DNA from: Microlunatus soli
GTDB lineage: Bacteria; Actinomycetota; Actinomycetes; Propionibacteriales; Propionibacteriaceae
DNA: 64,000 nt
Assembly (NCBI RefSeq): GCF_900105385.1
Contig: NZ_LT629772.1
Coordinates: 5,890,001-5,954,000, forward strand
Reading direction: 5' to 3'
Of this stretch, positions 57,004 through 64,000 are shown in pieces. The stretch's first letter is position 1; each line of letters starts with the position of its first letter. The translations under genes and the position numbers were made by a program. A model generated the notes under the pieces. The model worked only from the letters and a program-made list of their open reading frames with translations, had not been told where the DNA came from and did not search any database.

Positions 57004-57138
57004 GGGTTTTCGGCGCTCTGCTGGAGTTTCCGCCCAGCATCGCGGCCGGGTTGCGTTCGGCGACCTTGTTGATCTTGGTCGGCCGGCCGCGACGCAACGC
57101 CCGCCACACCCGAAACTCCAGCAGAGCGCCGAAAACCC
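57004..57138. repeat. Large perfect inverted repeat downstream of prfA
   Basis: The 27-bp arms at 57004-57030 and 57112-57138 are exact reverse complements (starting GGGTTTTCGGCG and ending CGCCGAAAACCC). The 81-bp spacer holds an inner pair TTGCGT/ACGCAA and the palindrome GGCCGGCC. Next to it are two imperfect direct repeats starting CGGTCTCTGC (57138 and about 57177). The interval 56928-57282 holds no other gene that I can support. It may be a small mobile element, a terminator or a site for a DNA-binding protein. Confidence 0.8.
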
Positions 57139-57270
57139 GGTCTCTGCCGCGCCGTGCGATCGGCGCGGCGAGTCGCCGGTCTCTGCTGCGTTGTGCGATG
57201 CCGGGGTCGGGTTCGTCGGTTCTGGGCAGCTACGGGCTGGGGAAGGGACGAACCTCTCGGTGGCTGCCTG

Positions 57271-57276
57271 TAGTTT
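57271..57276 (+). promoter_or_regulatory. -10 element TAGTTT of the membrane-protein gene
   Basis: TAGTTT lies 6 nt before ATG 57283, which favours that start over ATG 57277. Confidence 0.4.
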
Positions 57277-57282
57277 ATGAAC

Positions 57283-57888
57283 ATGAATTCAAGAACTTGG
57301 CCGGCTGTGGTCGGTGGGGTGTTGTTCGCGGCGGCGGGAGCTCCTGCTTGGGGTGAGTCGGGGGTCGGCTCGGTGGCGTTTGTCGGGCAGTTGGCCGTGT
57401 CGATGCTGGGGGGTGGGCTGCTGCTGTTGGCGGTGATCGTGATCGCCCGGTCGGTGCGGGTCGGCGCTCTCGGGCGGTGGGGTTTCGGGCTGGTCGTCGC
57501 CGGGCTGATCGCCCACCTGGTCGGTACGGTGCTGGGCGCTGTGGGTGCGGGGCTGGCGAGTGTGGCGCACAGTGTTGTCGGTGTTGTCTCCGGACCGGTC
57601 TGGATGCTGGCGCATCTGGGCTACATCGGGACGACGCTGGTCGGGATCGCCGCCTGGCGGGCCGGGTCGGTGCCCCGTCCGGTTGCCGTCGCCCTGATCA
57701 CCTGCGCTCCGGTGGTGCTGGTCGGTGTGCCGGCAGGGCTCGCCCTCGCATCGGCGGCAGGAACAGTGGTCTCTGATTCGGTCGCCTGGGTGGCGACCGA
57801 ACTCCAATTCGGCCTGGTCTGGCTGCTTGTCGGCGTCGTCCGCTCGCGTCCGACGGTCGGCTCCCCGGCGGAGGTGCCGGTCGGCTGA
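57283..57888 (+). CDS. Hypothetical integral membrane protein
   Basis: 201 residues, almost entirely hydrophobic, with about six transmembrane helices (for example GQLAVSMLGGGLLLLAVIVI and GFGLVVAGLIAHLVGTVLG). No motif is recognised. It is monocistronic, flanked upstream by the large inverted repeat and downstream by the sugar ABC operon. Confidence 0.6.
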   Translation: MNSRTWPAVVGGVLFAAAGAPAWGESGVGSVAFVGQLAVSMLGGGLLLLAVIVIARSVRVGALGRWGFGLVVAGLIAHLVGTVLGAVGAGLASVAHSVVGVVSGPVWMLAHLGYIGTTLVGIAAWRAGSVPRPVAVALITCAPVVLVGVPAGLALASAAGTVVSDSVAWVATELQFGLVWLLVGVVRSRPTVGSPAEVPVG

Positions 57889-58040
57889 ACCGACTGTCGT
57901 TCCGGCTCACTGGCCGGCACCCGGCGCTTGCATGTGCTTCCCGGGCTCCCTAGTGTATGCGTATGCACACGGTCATTGCCCTTGTCTGGTCAGGTCCGTG
58001 TATCCGTATAACTCAGCGCCACCGAACGAGGGGATCGACG

Positions 58041-59354
58041 ATGATTCGCAGGCTCAGGACACTGACGGCACTCCTGATGGGGGCCGTCGTCGTGGTGGCG
58101 ATGACGGCCTGCGGGGCCGGGTCACGGACCGGAGCACAGACGGCGGCGAAGGTCACCTGCGACCTGGGCAGGCAGCCGAAGCCGACGACGGTGAATGTGC
58201 TCGCCTACAACTCCTCGGCCATCGACCCGTACACCAACACGATGGTGTCCAGTTGCTCCAGCGACTCCGTATCGGTCAAGCACGAGCCGATCGATTTCGG
58301 CGGCCAGGTGCAGAAGACCACCGCAACGCTGGCCGGTGACTCCGGCAGCTACGACATTGTCGAGACCTACGGCTTCGTCGTCCCGCAATACGCCTCGCAG
58401 CGCAAGCTGCAGCCGCTGAACACGCTGGAATCCCAGCACGGCAAGGCGTTCGCGCTGGACAAGATCAATCCGGCGATGAAGGAGGCGATGAGCTATGACG
58501 GCAAGCTGTACGGCCTGCCGATGCAGGCGCAGATGTTCGTCCTGGCCTACCGCAAGGACGTCTTCGACAAGCTCGGCCTGGAGCCGCCGACGACCTTCGC
58601 CGAGCTGAGGTCGGTCGCGAAGAAGATCAAGACATCCGGGACGACGAAGTATCCGCTGGCGCTGCCGTGGCTGGCCAGTGCCGACATCGTCACCGCCTAT
58701 GACGCTGCGCTCGGATCGCTGGGTACGCCACTGACCGATCCGAAGACCAAGCAGGCCAACCTCGATTCGGCCGCATCGAAGAAGGCGTTGCAGGAGTTGA
58801 TCTCGCTGCGGCCCTACATGGACCCTCAGGTGACCACCTTCGATCAGCCGGCGGTGCAGCAGCAGATGTTCAACGGTGACGCCGCGATGGCGATCATGTT
58901 CTCCGGGCGAATGAACGACCTGACTCAACAGTCCAACACCAAGCTGTACGACAAGTTCGCGTTCGCCCCGCCGCCCACGGTCGACGGTGGCTCGGCGGCC
59001 TACAACGCGTTGTCGGTGGACGGCTGGTCGATCCCGAAGAACACCAAGATCGACAACGACCTGCTGTTCAAGATCATTGCGTCCTCGGTGAGCGAGAAGG
59101 CCTCCAAGGCGTCGCTGCCGGCGGCCTATCCGGCGCGCGAGGGCATGGTGTCCGACGACAGCTCACCCTATGCGGCGGCGGCGAACACGGCGATCAAGAC
59201 CGCGCCGGCGGCCGAGCCGTATCCGTGGACCTCGGAGATCAGCAACCAGATCACACCGGTGATCGCCTCGATCATCCTGGGCAAGACCTCGGTCGACGAC
59301 GGGACCACGAAGATGCAGAAGATCGCCGACGGCATCCTGGAGAACTACCGATGA
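58041..59354 (+). CDS. Sugar ABC transporter substrate-binding lipoprotein
   Basis: 437 residues from ATG 58041, with GAGGGGA 7 nt upstream. Signal and lipobox: RRLRTLTALLMGAVVVVAMTAC. Family-1 binding fold, e.g. YGLPMQAQMFVLAYRKDVFD, FNGDAAMAIMFSGRMND and NALSVDGWSIPKNTKID. TATAAC (58007-58012) upstream with TTGTCT 19 bp before is a possible promoter. It is followed by two permeases and a hydrolase. Ligand unknown. Confidence 0.92.
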   Translation: MIRRLRTLTALLMGAVVVVAMTACGAGSRTGAQTAAKVTCDLGRQPKPTTVNVLAYNSSAIDPYTNTMVSSCSSDSVSVKHEPIDFGGQVQKTTATLAGDSGSYDIVETYGFVVPQYASQRKLQPLNTLESQHGKAFALDKINPAMKEAMSYDGKLYGLPMQAQMFVLAYRKDVFDKLGLEPPTTFAELRSVAKKIKTSGTTKYPLALPWLASADIVTAYDAALGSLGTPLTDPKTKQANLDSAASKKALQELISLRPYMDPQVTTFDQPAVQQQMFNGDAAMAIMFSGRMNDLTQQSNTKLYDKFAFAPPPTVDGGSAAYNALSVDGWSIPKNTKIDNDLLFKIIASSVSEKASKASLPAAYPAREGMVSDDSSPYAAAANTAIKTAPAAEPYPWTSEISNQITPVIASIILGKTSVDDGTTKMQKIADGILENYR

Positions 59355-59399
59355 GGGTCGGCGGCCGTGCATCGTGTCGTCGGGTTCGGAGGCGATGAC

Positions 59400-60269
59400 A
59401 TGCGCAAGCGCGAGTTCATCACGATGATCGGTCCGAGCGTGCTGGTGATGGTCGGCCTGCTCGCCGTGCCGCTGTACCGCACGATCCAGTGGAGTCTGCA
59501 ACGCGTCACCTACGGCGACCCGGGGACCTTTGTCGGACTGGCGAACTACCAGCAGGCGTTGACCGATCCGCGCTTCGGACGCGCTGTCCTGTTCACCGTC
59601 GGACTGACCGTGTTCGTCACCGCCGCGCTGCTGGTCGGCGGCTACCTGCTGGCGATCCTGGTCAACGGGCTCGGCCGGCTGCGCCCGTTCGTGCTCGGCG
59701 CGATGCTGGTGTCCTACGTGGTGCCGCAGATCGTCGGCGCGACGATGTTCTCCTGGCTGTTCGACAAGAACTTCGGTGGCGTCGTCAACTACCTGATCAG
59801 CAAGATCACCGGTAGCGAGATCCTGTGGCTGACCGATCCGTGGCCGAATCGGCTGTTGATCGCGCTGGACACGGTCTGGTTCCTGATCCCGTTCGCGATG
59901 CTGGTGATCATGGCCGGCCTGCAGGGCGTCCCGGACGAGGTCATCGAAGCATCTCGGATCGACGGTGCTTCGACTTTGAATCGGCACTGGCACGTGATCA
60001 TCCCCAGCATCCGCGGTGTGCTCGGCTTCGTCGCACTGATATCGATCATGGACGTACTGCGGATCTTCGACGCCCTGGTGCCACTGTCGCCGCAGGCCCA
60101 GCAGATCGGCAACGAGTCGATCATGCTCTACATCTACGACGTCGCCTTCCGCGACGGTGGCCAGCAGCTCGGGGTGGGCAGCGCCATCAATGTGCTCTTG
60201 ATCATCCTGATCGTGATCATGCTGTCCCCGTTCATCCGCAACGTCTGGAAGGAGGCGCGGCAGGGATGA
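59400..60269 (+). CDS. Sugar ABC transporter permease (MalF-type)
   Basis: 289 residues from ATG 59400, GGAGG 8 nt upstream. Six helices; the EAA loop is EVIEASRIDGASTLNRHWHV. Its end overlaps the start of the second permease (ATGA). Confidence 0.93.
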   Translation: MRKREFITMIGPSVLVMVGLLAVPLYRTIQWSLQRVTYGDPGTFVGLANYQQALTDPRFGRAVLFTVGLTVFVTAALLVGGYLLAILVNGLGRLRPFVLGAMLVSYVVPQIVGATMFSWLFDKNFGGVVNYLISKITGSEILWLTDPWPNRLLIALDTVWFLIPFAMLVIMAGLQGVPDEVIEASRIDGASTLNRHWHVIIPSIRGVLGFVALISIMDVLRIFDALVPLSPQAQQIGNESIMLYIYDVAFRDGGQQLGVGSAINVLLIILIVIMLSPFIRNVWKEARQG

Positions 60270-61153
60270 CGACCTCGACTGTGCCTGACCTCAATTCCGT
60301 GGTGATCACGCCGACGGCGAGCCGACTGCGACGCAGACCGGCACGTTCGTCGGTGCTGATCGGGCTCTTTCTGATCGTGGTCTGCGTGGTGATGCTGGTG
60401 CCGGTGATCTGGACCGCTGCCTCGGTCACCAAGCCGACCGATGTCGCCTTCCTCAACCCTCCGGTCTTCAGCTACCACCCGACCCTGAAGGCCTTCGTCG
60501 ACCTGTGGCAGACCACCTACTTCTACAAGTATCTGATCAACACCCTGGTGGTCGCGGTGATCAGCACCGTGCTGGCCCTGGTGATCGGGCTGCCGGCGGC
60601 GTACGCGCTGTCCCGCTTCGGATCCTGGATCTCGCCGGTGCTGCTGATCCTGGCGTTGATCTTCCGCGCCCTGCCGCGGTTCGCGGTCGTCCTTCCGATG
60701 TACGACCTGTCCCGGGCGATCGGGGTCTACGACACCACCTACGCGGTGGCGATCGCTCTGGTCGCGATCAATCAGCCGTTCAGCATCTGGTTGCTGCGGA
60801 ACTTCTTCGCCGAGATCCCGCGGCAGCTCGACGGGGCCGCCATGATCGACGGCTGCACCCGCTGGCAGATGCTTCGCAAGATCATGATCCCGCTGATGGG
60901 ACCGGGCATCATCACCGCGGGGATCTTCATCTTCCTGTTCGCCTTCCAGGAGTACATGACCGCGCTCATCCTGACCGACGTCGAGGCCCGTACGGTGCCG
61001 GTGTTCATCGCCACCCAACTCGGCCAGACATTGCCGATGTTGCAGCAGGCCGGTGCCGCCGCGCTGCTGCTGACGCTGCCGGTGATCGCCTTCGCCTTCA
61101 TCGCGCAGAAGTATCTGGTGGCCGGTCTGAGCAGTGGATCGGTCAAGGGCTGA
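60266..61153 (+). CDS. Sugar ABC transporter permease (MalG-type)
   Basis: 295 residues, six helices. Its EAA loop reads QLDGAAMIDGCTRWQMLRKI, with the glutamate-alanine pair changed to Leu-Asp-Gly but the downstream G.....I.P core kept. No ATPase gene follows; the next gene is an alpha/beta hydrolase starting just after the stop. Confidence 0.93.
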   Translation: MTTSTVPDLNSVVITPTASRLRRRPARSSVLIGLFLIVVCVVMLVPVIWTAASVTKPTDVAFLNPPVFSYHPTLKAFVDLWQTTYFYKYLINTLVVAVISTVLALVIGLPAAYALSRFGSWISPVLLILALIFRALPRFAVVLPMYDLSRAIGVYDTTYAVAIALVAINQPFSIWLLRNFFAEIPRQLDGAAMIDGCTRWQMLRKIMIPLMGPGIITAGIFIFLFAFQEYMTALILTDVEARTVPVFIATQLGQTLPMLQQAGAAALLLTLPVIAFAFIAQKYLVAGLSSGSVKG

Positions 61154-61154
61154 G

Positions 61155-61880
61155 GTGCCGGACCCGTCCGATCCGCTGGTGCTGCTGCCCGGGATGAACT
61201 GCTCGGCAGCGCTCTGGGATGCCGTGCTACCCGGCCTGCCTGCTGCCGTGCACGTGGTGCACGGTCGACTGGAGCAGCCGACGATCGACGGCTGCGTGGA
61301 CGATCTCCTTGATCAACTTCCATCGCGGTTCGCGCTCGCCGGTCTGAGCCTCGGCGGAATCGTCGCGATGGCGCTGATCCGCCGAGCGCCCGAACGGGTC
61401 ACCCGGCTCTGCCTGCTGGCCACCAACGCCCGGGCACCGACGGCCGCTCAGCTGACCGGTTGGCAGGAAGAGCATCGCCGACTCGCGGCAGGGGAGACCG
61501 CCCGACAGCTACAACGTGACCTGCTGCCGGTCCTGACGGCCCACCGCACCGCCGCGCTCGACGAGGCGATCTGCGCGATGGCGGACGACATCGGTGATCA
61601 GATCCTGGACACTCAGCTCGCCGCCCAGGCCACCCGAATCGACGAACGACCCGCCCTGCACCGGGTAGCCGTCCCGACCCTGGTCCTCGCCGCCGCCGAC
61701 GATGCGCTCTGCCCGGTCGATCGACACCGCGAGATCAGTGCTGCGGTCCCCGGCTCCCGGCTGCAGATCCTGCCCGACATCGGACACCTGTCTCCGCTGG
61801 AGGCACCGGGACTGATCAGCGCAGCGGTCGTCCGATGGCTGAATCGGAGGGGGTCCCGACCAGGCAGCGCGCCGGAGTGA
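61155..61880 (+). CDS. Alpha/beta hydrolase
   Basis: 241 residues from GTG 61155, immediately after the permease stop (AAGGG upstream). The nucleophile elbow is LAGLSLGGIVAMAL (Ser in GLSLG), the acid is Asp in AADDALCPVD and the histidine is in DIGHLSPLEAP. HGRLEQPTIDG near the start resembles the oxyanion region. No signal peptide. An esterase that processes the imported compound is a reasonable guess. Convergent with the MerR gene, whose stop is 6 bp away. Confidence 0.85.
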   Translation: MPDPSDPLVLLPGMNCSAALWDAVLPGLPAAVHVVHGRLEQPTIDGCVDDLLDQLPSRFALAGLSLGGIVAMALIRRAPERVTRLCLLATNARAPTAAQLTGWQEEHRRLAAGETARQLQRDLLPVLTAHRTAALDEAICAMADDIGDQILDTQLAAQATRIDERPALHRVAVPTLVLAAADDALCPVDRHREISAAVPGSRLQILPDIGHLSPLEAPGLISAAVVRWLNRRGSRPGSAPE

Positions 61881-61886
61881 TCGAAT

Positions 61887-62609
61887 TCAGGTGGCCACTC
61901 GGCTGAGCTCGCCGCGCACCCGCTCGAGGACGTCCAACTGCGCCCGGTTGTAGACGTCGATCATGGCGTATCGCACGGTCTCGGCGGCGTGCGCCGGGCC
62001 GCCCGATGTCCGCTGCAACGCCATCACGACATCCGGATGTTCGCGATACATCTGCAGCACCGCCGGAACACTCCGACGAGCGAGGTCCGCCCGAGTCTTC
62101 TCGTCGGCGTCGGCGGACAGTTCGTTGAACTCGATCGATGTGGGATGGCCGCCGTAGTCGATCAGCATCCGCTGATAGGCGGCGATGCCTTCCTGATCGA
62201 GGATGCGGGAGTAGACCGCCAGCAGCGCTCGGTCGGCCGGACCGAGCTCTCCGACCACCGACCCGAGCTCGGCCGGCAGGTCGGTGGGCAGTCGATCGCG
62301 GAGCATCGCGCGGAGCTCCGAACGTGCGTGCTGCAACCGGTCGATGTGCGCCGCCAGCTCATCGTCCAGCCGGCGAAGGGATTCTTCGGGATGCTCGTCG
62401 TCCTGTAACTCCGCGATCTGCGACAGGGGCACGCCGAGGGCGGAGAGTCGGCGGATGCGGAGCAGTCGCAGCAGATGCCCGACGCGGTACTGCTTGTAGC
62501 CCTTGCGATTGCGATCCGGCTCGTTCAGCAACCCGATCTTGTGGTAGTGCCGGACGGTCTTGATCGTGGTGCCCGCCAGTTCGGCTACGTCCCGGGTGCT
62601 CCACGCCAT
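61887..62609 (-). CDS. MerR-family transcriptional regulator
   Basis: 240 residues from ATG 62609, preceded by GGAGGAGCA. The MerR winged helix is MAWSTRDVAELAGTTIKTVR followed by HYHKIGLLNEPDRNRKGYKQ, with a coiled-coil (SLRRLDDELAAHIDRLQHAR). The C-terminal 130 residues form a helical effector domain without the metal-binding cysteines, so it likely senses a small organic molecule. A tandem 17-bp repeat lies 36 bp upstream of its start, between it and the divergent CPBP gene. Confidence 0.9.
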   Translation of the reverse strand: MAWSTRDVAELAGTTIKTVRHYHKIGLLNEPDRNRKGYKQYRVGHLLRLLRIRRLSALGVPLSQIAELQDDEHPEESLRRLDDELAAHIDRLQHARSELRAMLRDRLPTDLPAELGSVVGELGPADRALLAVYSRILDQEGIAAYQRMLIDYGGHPTSIEFNELSADADEKTRADLARRSVPAVLQMYREHPDVVMALQRTSGGPAHAAETVRYAMIDVYNRAQLDVLERVRGELSRVAT

Positions 62610-62644
62610 TGCTCCTCCAAGCCATCGCTCCATCGTCCCGCACA

Positions 62645-62678
62645 GCCATCTTCTCAAGGTCGCCATCTTCTCAAGGTC
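62645..62678. repeat. Perfect tandem 17-bp duplication in MerR/CPBP divergent region
   Basis: GCCATCTTCTCAAGGTC occurs twice without a gap (62645-62661 and 62662-62678). On the minus strand it forms TTGACC (62680-62675), a good -35, followed by CTTGAGAAG. It could be a double binding site of the MerR protein or a recent slippage duplication changing promoter spacing. Confidence 0.8.
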
Positions 62679-62786
62679 AATGGTGTGAGCGACCTCACAG
62701 CCAGGTCGGGTTTGGGTGTGCCCCAAGGGCATGGTGTGCAGTGGTGCCCGATCTACTCACCTGCCGCCACACGAGAAGGGTTCGGC

Positions 62787-63473
62787 GTGATCAGCAACAC
62801 CGTCGAGAACCATGCAGTCCATCAGAAGATCGGTTGGCCCGAAGTCGGTGTCGCCGCACTCGCCGGGGCCGTGTTGTACGGCGTCGGGATCTTGATCATC
62901 GTCACCCTCCCGCACGGCCGGCCGATCCTCGCGGGGCTGGTCCAGTACGCGGTCTCTGGTCTCGCACCGTTCGGAGCATTCATCGCGGCTGTGCTGCTGC
63001 GGATCCGCGATGTGCGCCCGTTCGGCCTGCGCAGCGTCGCCCCGCGTTGGCTGCTGGTCGCCGTCGGGGCCGGCGTCGTCGTCATCGGGCTCAATCTTGC
63101 CGTGACGATCCTGTTGTCCGGTGTGACGAATCAGACCGTCCAGTCCGACTATCGGTCCGCGGCCACCGGCGGCGTCGCGAGCATGCTCGGCGCCCTGGCG
63201 CTCGGAGCGTTGCTGACGCCGGTCGGGGAGGAGCTGCTGTTCCGCGGTGTCCTGGCCAACATGCTGAGCAGGTACGGCCCGTGGGTGGCCGTGATCGGCA
63301 GCGCCGCGGTGTTCGCCGTCGCTCACGGAATCAACTACATCATGCCGGTCGCCTTCATCGTCGGCATCGCCAACGCGCTGTTGCTCCGCAGATCCGGCGC
63401 CATCTGGCCGTGCCTGATCGTGCACGCCATGAACAACGCCAACTCCGTCATCCTGCCGGCAGTGCTCTCCTGA
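62787..63473 (+). CDS. CPBP-family intramembrane glutamic endopeptidase
   Basis: 228 residues from GTG 62787 with GAAGGG upstream. Six or so transmembrane helices. The ABI/CPBP active-site motifs are all present: GEELLFRGVL (EE...R), FAVAHGINY (F...H) and HAMNNAN (H...N). Such proteases cleave within membranes and include bacteriocin-immunity proteins. It is divergent from the MerR gene, its probable regulator. Confidence 0.92.
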   Translation: MISNTVENHAVHQKIGWPEVGVAALAGAVLYGVGILIIVTLPHGRPILAGLVQYAVSGLAPFGAFIAAVLLRIRDVRPFGLRSVAPRWLLVAVGAGVVVIGLNLAVTILLSGVTNQTVQSDYRSAATGGVASMLGALALGALLTPVGEELLFRGVLANMLSRYGPWVAVIGSAAVFAVAHGINYIMPVAFIVGIANALLLRRSGAIWPCLIVHAMNNANSVILPAVLS

Positions 63474-63532
63474 TCGGTAGCCAGACTGGCATCACGTCCA
63501 CAACACATGTCCGGCGATCCGGAAGGGATTCC

Positions 63533-64000
63533 ATGAACAATCCGACCACCGATCTACTGGCCGAGCTGCGCTCCACAGTCGCGCCCGATCGCGTTGTCAC
63601 CGAGGGCCCCGAGTACGAAACTGGTCGCCAACTCTTTCTCGCGCCGACCCGGGCCCGGCCGGCCGTGATCGTGCGGTGCACGTCGACCGCCGACGTCCAG
63701 GCAGCCGTCCGTGCTGCCCGGCGGCACGGCATCGGTCTCGTCGTTCGCTCCGGCGGACACGATCTCTTCGGGCGATCGGTCCGCGATGGCGCGCTGGTCG
63801 TCGACCTCGGTCGGATGCGCTCCATCGACATCAACGACGAAACCCGGGTCGCCGAGGTCGGTGCGGGTGCGCTCTCCGCCGACCTCGTTACAGCCGCTGA
63901 GCAACACGACCTGACCGCCGTCACCGGAACAGCAGGGACTGTCGGCATCGCCGGCCTCACAATCGGGGGAGGCTACGGACCGCTGATCGGCCGCTTCGGT
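63533..64000 (+). CDS. FAD-dependent oxidase, PCMH/BBE type, N-terminal part (cut by window end)
   Basis: 156 codons run open to the last base, starting at ATG 63533 after GGAAGGGA. The PCMH FAD-binding domain is clear: RPAVIVRCTSTADVQAAVRA, then RSGGHDLFGR, whose histidine is the usual site for 8-alpha covalent FAD linkage, then DLGRMRSIDI and TGTAGTVGIAGLTIGGGYGP. Related enzymes are berberine-bridge-like and hexose oxidases. The C-terminal BBE part is not visible. Confidence 0.9.
   Translation, partial: MNNPTTDLLAELRSTVAPDRVVTEGPEYETGRQLFLAPTRARPAVIVRCTSTADVQAAVRAARRHGIGLVVRSGGHDLFGRSVRDGALVVDLGRMRSIDINDETRVAEVGAGALSADLVTAAEQHDLTAVTGTAGTVGIAGLTIGGGYGPLIGRFG

Overview
The window is 64 kb of high-GC actinobacterial DNA. 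The evidence is a fused 2-oxoglutarate decarboxylase/dehydrogenase (Kgd) with its small DUF6104 neighbour, the lysA-hom-thrC-thrB-rho order, a Rho with a long Arg/Asn/Asp-rich insert, 13E12-type HNH protein, F420/PPOX-type proteins, and many leaderless TANNNT starts. A soil- or plant-associated Propionibacteriales member (Microlunatus-like) is my best guess; it is an inference, since no rRNA is present.

Layout. 1-9.4 kb: a plant-glycan catabolic block. The tail of a GH78 rhamnosidase converges on a tightly packed minus-strand operon: two tiny ORFs, four-carbon acid sugar kinase, GH127 arabinofuranosidase, Asp/Glu-racemase-like protein, SorC regulator and GH2 beta-galactosidase. 9.6-12.4 kb: an APH-fold kinase and a secreted DUF1906/FG-GAP protein. 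12.5-16.4 kb: a sulfatase, Tat lipoprotein binding protein and LacI operon with a LacI-type palindrome at its promoter. 16.4-23.0 kb: DUF6104, kgd, a BadF/GlcNAc-kinase-like gene and a GT87 membrane protein. 23.1-30.9 kb: three divergent regulator/target pairs (LysR/SBF transporter, MFS/XRE, AraC/GH4 alpha-galactosidase) plus a small secreted protein and a PPOX protein. 31.2-32.4 kb: a frameshifted IS110-family transposase. 32.4-35.4 kb: a DHFR-like/HxlR pair, a membrane protein, tRNA-Arg(CCG) and a DUF3626 protein.

35.5-43.2 kb: the housekeeping block lysA, hom, thrC, thrB, rho. In many actinobacteria rho is followed by rpmE and prfA. Here about 12 kb of accessory genes (43.6-55.4 kb) lies between them: an HNH protein, an ABC importer with a glycerophosphodiesterase, HAD phosphatase and enolase-superfamily enzyme under a DeoR regulator, a zinc alcohol dehydrogenase with a coupled 35-codon ORF, and a split transketolase. 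rpmE, with a textbook terminator, and prfA follow; prmC is not next to prfA. A 27-bp perfect inverted repeat comes next, then a small membrane protein, a third sugar ABC importer with an alpha/beta hydrolase, a MerR regulator, a CPBP protease and the start of a FAD-linked oxidase cut by the window end.

Cross-cutting signals: (1) the palindrome TGATCA occurs about 119 times by my manual count, against about 5 expected from base composition, and it also builds several convergent-gene hairpins; (2) at least a dozen genes have a -10-like hexamer 6-7 nt before the start codon, so they are probably leaderless; (3) no sugar importer here has its own ATPase, pointing to a shared MsiK-type ATPase; (4) a dispersed CTGAGCTTGTCGAAGG repeat occurs between genes and, once, in frame inside a kinase gene.
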